DNA of 15,354 nt, taken from DATJHM01 sp035493895 (GTDB lineage: Bacteria > Chloroflexota > Ktedonobacteria > Ktedonobacterales > Ktedonobacteraceae). Position 1 is the stretch's first letter; each line of letters begins with the position of its first letter. The translations under genes were made by a program, and so were the position numbers. Below are positions 13,955-15,354 of this stretch, in pieces. The notes beneath the pieces were generated by a model. It was not told the DNA's origin. It made no database searches and saw nothing but the letters and a program-made list of their open reading frames with translations. Location of the stretch: the NCBI GenBank assembly GCA_035493895.1, contig DATJHM010000186.1:1-15354 (forward strand), in the 5' to 3' direction.

Positions 13955-14091
13955 ATGCCAATCCGCGTCCCCCCTGGCCATCTCGAAGAAACAGAGAGGT
14001 AGGGATTGCGCTTTATGCCAATCCACGTCCTCCCCGGCCATCTCGCTTTATGCCGATCCGCGTCCATCTCGCTTTATGCCGATCCGTGTCC
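13955..14091 (+). repeat. Irregular minisatellite, four copies of a 16-bp core
   Basis: Four copies of ATGCC(A/G)ATCC(G/A)(C/T)GTCC at 13955-13970, 14015-14030, 14050-14065 and 14076-14091, with start spacings of 60, 35 and 26 bp. Blocks such as CATCTCGCTTT recur between them. Spacing shrinks towards the SDR gene, and the last copy ends two bases before that gene's stop codon. The rest of the gap 13666-14092 holds the cassette promoter, the right inverted repeat and the dispersed repeat. Confidence 0.85.
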
Positions 14092-14092
14092 C

Positions 14093-14962
14093 TCATGCTC
14101 GTTTTGCTACATGATCGGCCAATTCCTGAATATATTCATCGAAGCCGTAAATAGGCTGGTATCCCAGGAGTCGTTCCGCTTTTTCAGTGACGTAGACGCG
14201 ATCGATTGCGCCCGGCAAAGTCCAGCCATAGCGGGCAAACGTTTCTACCACATGCGGGACTCTTCGTTGAATCACTGAGGCCGCGTCATGTAATAACAGA
14301 GGAAGATCACTTTTAAGAAAAGGAGAATGTGCAGAGATATTCATGATATCGAAAGATATGTCCTGGCAGGTGATTGCCAGGACATGGGCAGCGGCGGCAT
14401 CGCGCACGTCGATGCCGCGATAGAGACGATACAGGGCTTGCAACTCTGGCGTCTGGGCAAAAAAGCGAGAGACTCTCAAACAGAGCGTGGGCATCCCCGC
14501 GCTGAGAGCGATGTTTCGACATAGCTCCTCAGCTGTAAGCTTGCTGATATCGTAGATATCGCGAGGCTGAGGCGTAAGCTCCTCAGTGACCCAGACAGTT
14601 TCGCAATCCGGAACCATCGCTCGTCCATAGACAGAGGTCGTACTCGTATACACGAAGCGCTGGACATTTTTAGCAGCGATGGCCGCTTCTAAGAGATTAA
14701 GCGTTCCCGTAATGTTGGTATCGATAAAATCTTGCCTGGCGTGCGTCGTAAGATGCGGATGGTGCAGTGAGGCCGTGTGAATAATCGCATCGACCATTTT
14801 CACCATCTGCATGACAGCTGCTCGATCTGTCGTACTCACCACCTGTTGTGTCCATCTGCCAGGTATAAGATCAATGCCAAACGGCTCATGATGCAGAGAA
14901 TGGAGTTGCTCTGCAATCGTGGTTCCCAGTTGTCCCGAACTTCCTGTTACGAGAATACGCAT
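14093..14962 (-). CDS. NAD-dependent epimerase/dehydratase (extended SDR)
   Basis: A 289-residue extended short-chain dehydrogenase of the sugar-nucleotide epimerase type. It has the cofactor motif TGSSGQLG (6-13), VYTSTTSVYG at the catalytic Ser/Thr strand and Tyr137-Asp-Ile-Ser-Lys141 as the catalytic YxxxK, followed by LTAEEL. These are all the residues needed for NAD(P)-dependent oxidation or reduction at a sugar hydroxyl. The substrate is not predictable. The ATG at 14962 lies 2 nt after the ahcY stop, so it is translated from the same message and probably coupled; a role linked to methyl-cycle products is possible but unproven. The stop codon is two bases from the repeat array. Confidence 0.9.
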   Translation of the reverse strand: MRILVTGSSGQLGTTIAEQLHSLHHEPFGIDLIPGRWTQQVVSTTDRAAVMQMVKMVDAIIHTASLHHPHLTTHARQDFIDTNITGTLNLLEAAIAAKNVQRFVYTSTTSVYGRAMVPDCETVWVTEELTPQPRDIYDISKLTAEELCRNIALSAGMPTLCLRVSRFFAQTPELQALYRLYRGIDVRDAAAAHVLAITCQDISFDIMNISAHSPFLKSDLPLLLHDAASVIQRRVPHVVETFARYGWTLPGAIDRVYVTEKAERLLGYQPIYGFDEYIQELADHVAKRA

Positions 14963-14964
14963 GC

Positions 14965-15354
14965 CTACACCGTGCCGATCTGCCAGGAATGCTGATAGGC
15001 GAGTTGCTGCTCATTGAGCTCGTCCAGATGTATCCCCAGGGCCTGAAGTTTCAGGGATGCGACCCGCTCGTCGATGTCGGAGGGGACATCGTAAACGATG
15101 GGGGATAATTGCTGGTAGTTCTGCAAGAGATAGCGTGTGCAGAGCGCCTGATCGGCGAAGCTGAGATCCATCACCGTTGCCGGGCTCGCCTCAGCCGCTG
15201 CCTGACCCACTAACCGTCCCTGCGCCAGCAGGTAAAGTGCGCGCCCGTCTGGCAGATGGAATTCCGTGACATGCTCGCGAATCTGCGTTGTTTGCGTCGA
15301 GAGATCGCGTAACGCCGCCACGTCCACTTCAATGTCGAAGTGGCCGGAATTGGC
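14965..15354 (-). CDS. ahcY: Adenosylhomocysteinase, C-terminal part (5' end outside window)
   Basis: The last 129 codons of S-adenosyl-L-homocysteine hydrolase, which splits SAH into adenosine and homocysteine with bound NAD and so relieves product inhibition of methyltransferases. The diagnostic NSGHFDIEVD begins at the very edge of the window, followed by LPDGRALYLLAQGRLVG, the SP-ATVMDLSFADQAL segment, VYDVPSDIDERVASLKL, and the C-terminus YQHSWQIGTV. The frame has no start in the window that fits the family; upstream sequence is needed. It leads directly into the SDR gene, 2 nt after its stop. It is unrelated in composition to the SAHH-like cassette gene at 11876, whose active site is altered. 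Confidence 0.95.
   Translation of the reverse strand, partial: ANSGHFDIEVDVAALRDLSTQTTQIREHVTEFHLPDGRALYLLAQGRLVGQAAAEASPATVMDLSFADQALCTRYLLQNYQQLSPIVYDVPSDIDERVASLKLQALGIHLDELNEQQLAYQHSWQIGTV

Noticed and set aside
13955..14091. CRISPR array
   Set aside because: Repeats are only 16 bp, spacings are irregular (60, 35, 26), parts between them are also repeated, and no cas genes are near.

Overview
The window looks like accessory-rich chromosome from a bacterium of the Ktedonobacteria (Chloroflexota) type. This is an inference from mixed evidence: moderate GC overall with blocks of much higher GC, actinobacterial-looking genes beside a housekeeping adenosylhomocysteinase, a peptide exporter paired with a very short adaptor protein (as expected without an outer membrane), and many dispersed repeats and insertion remnants. 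No 16S or tRNA gene is present to settle it.

Layout. (1) Positions 1-2950, minus strand: a two-gene peptide export operon, a short HlyD-like membrane protein followed by a C39-peptidase ABC transporter that runs off the left edge. (2) 3205-4659, plus strand: a 14-TM DHA2-type MFS drug exporter, divergent from the export operon. (3) 4808-6612, minus strand: a GC-rich TIM-barrel glycosidase-like protein downstream of a TetR regulator with a clear palindromic operator. (4) 6864-9226, plus strand: an Rrf2 regulator with a strong promoter and a perfect operator over the start site, an 85-bp tandem duplication, a thioredoxin-reductase-like flavoprotein with a CPYC centre, and a SAM methyltransferase broken by a poly-T frameshift and an internal deletion. 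(5) 9537-11427: a minus-strand NmrA-type SDR preceded by a 34-codon stub of a quinone oxidoreductase, divergent from a second TetR regulator, with three related GTGT...ACAC palindromes over the shared promoter region.

(6) 11428-13955 is the most unusual part. A 227-bp element with 36-bp inverted repeats lies next to a 2.16-kb segment bounded by 61-bp inverted repeats (50 of 61 positions match), each containing two copies of a roughly 15-bp motif at 23-bp period, in the style of multi-site transposon ends. The segment holds only two translationally coupled genes: a short TnsA-like nuclease candidate, reading inward from the right end as tnsA does in Tn7, and a divergent S-adenosylhomocysteine-hydrolase-like NAD-binding protein. 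No recognisable DDE transposase is present. I regard this as a candidate non-autonomous mobile cassette carrying an SAHH-fold cargo.

(7) 13955-14091 is a short irregular repeat array ending two bases from the next gene. (8) 14093-15354, minus strand: an extended SDR epimerase/dehydratase immediately downstream of the 3' end of the genuine adenosylhomocysteinase gene ahcY, which continues past the right edge.

Taken together, the window has local redox, drug-response and export modules, each with its own repressor, and much evidence of gene gain and decay (duplication, frameshift, deletion and mobile ends) between 4.6 and 14.1 kb.
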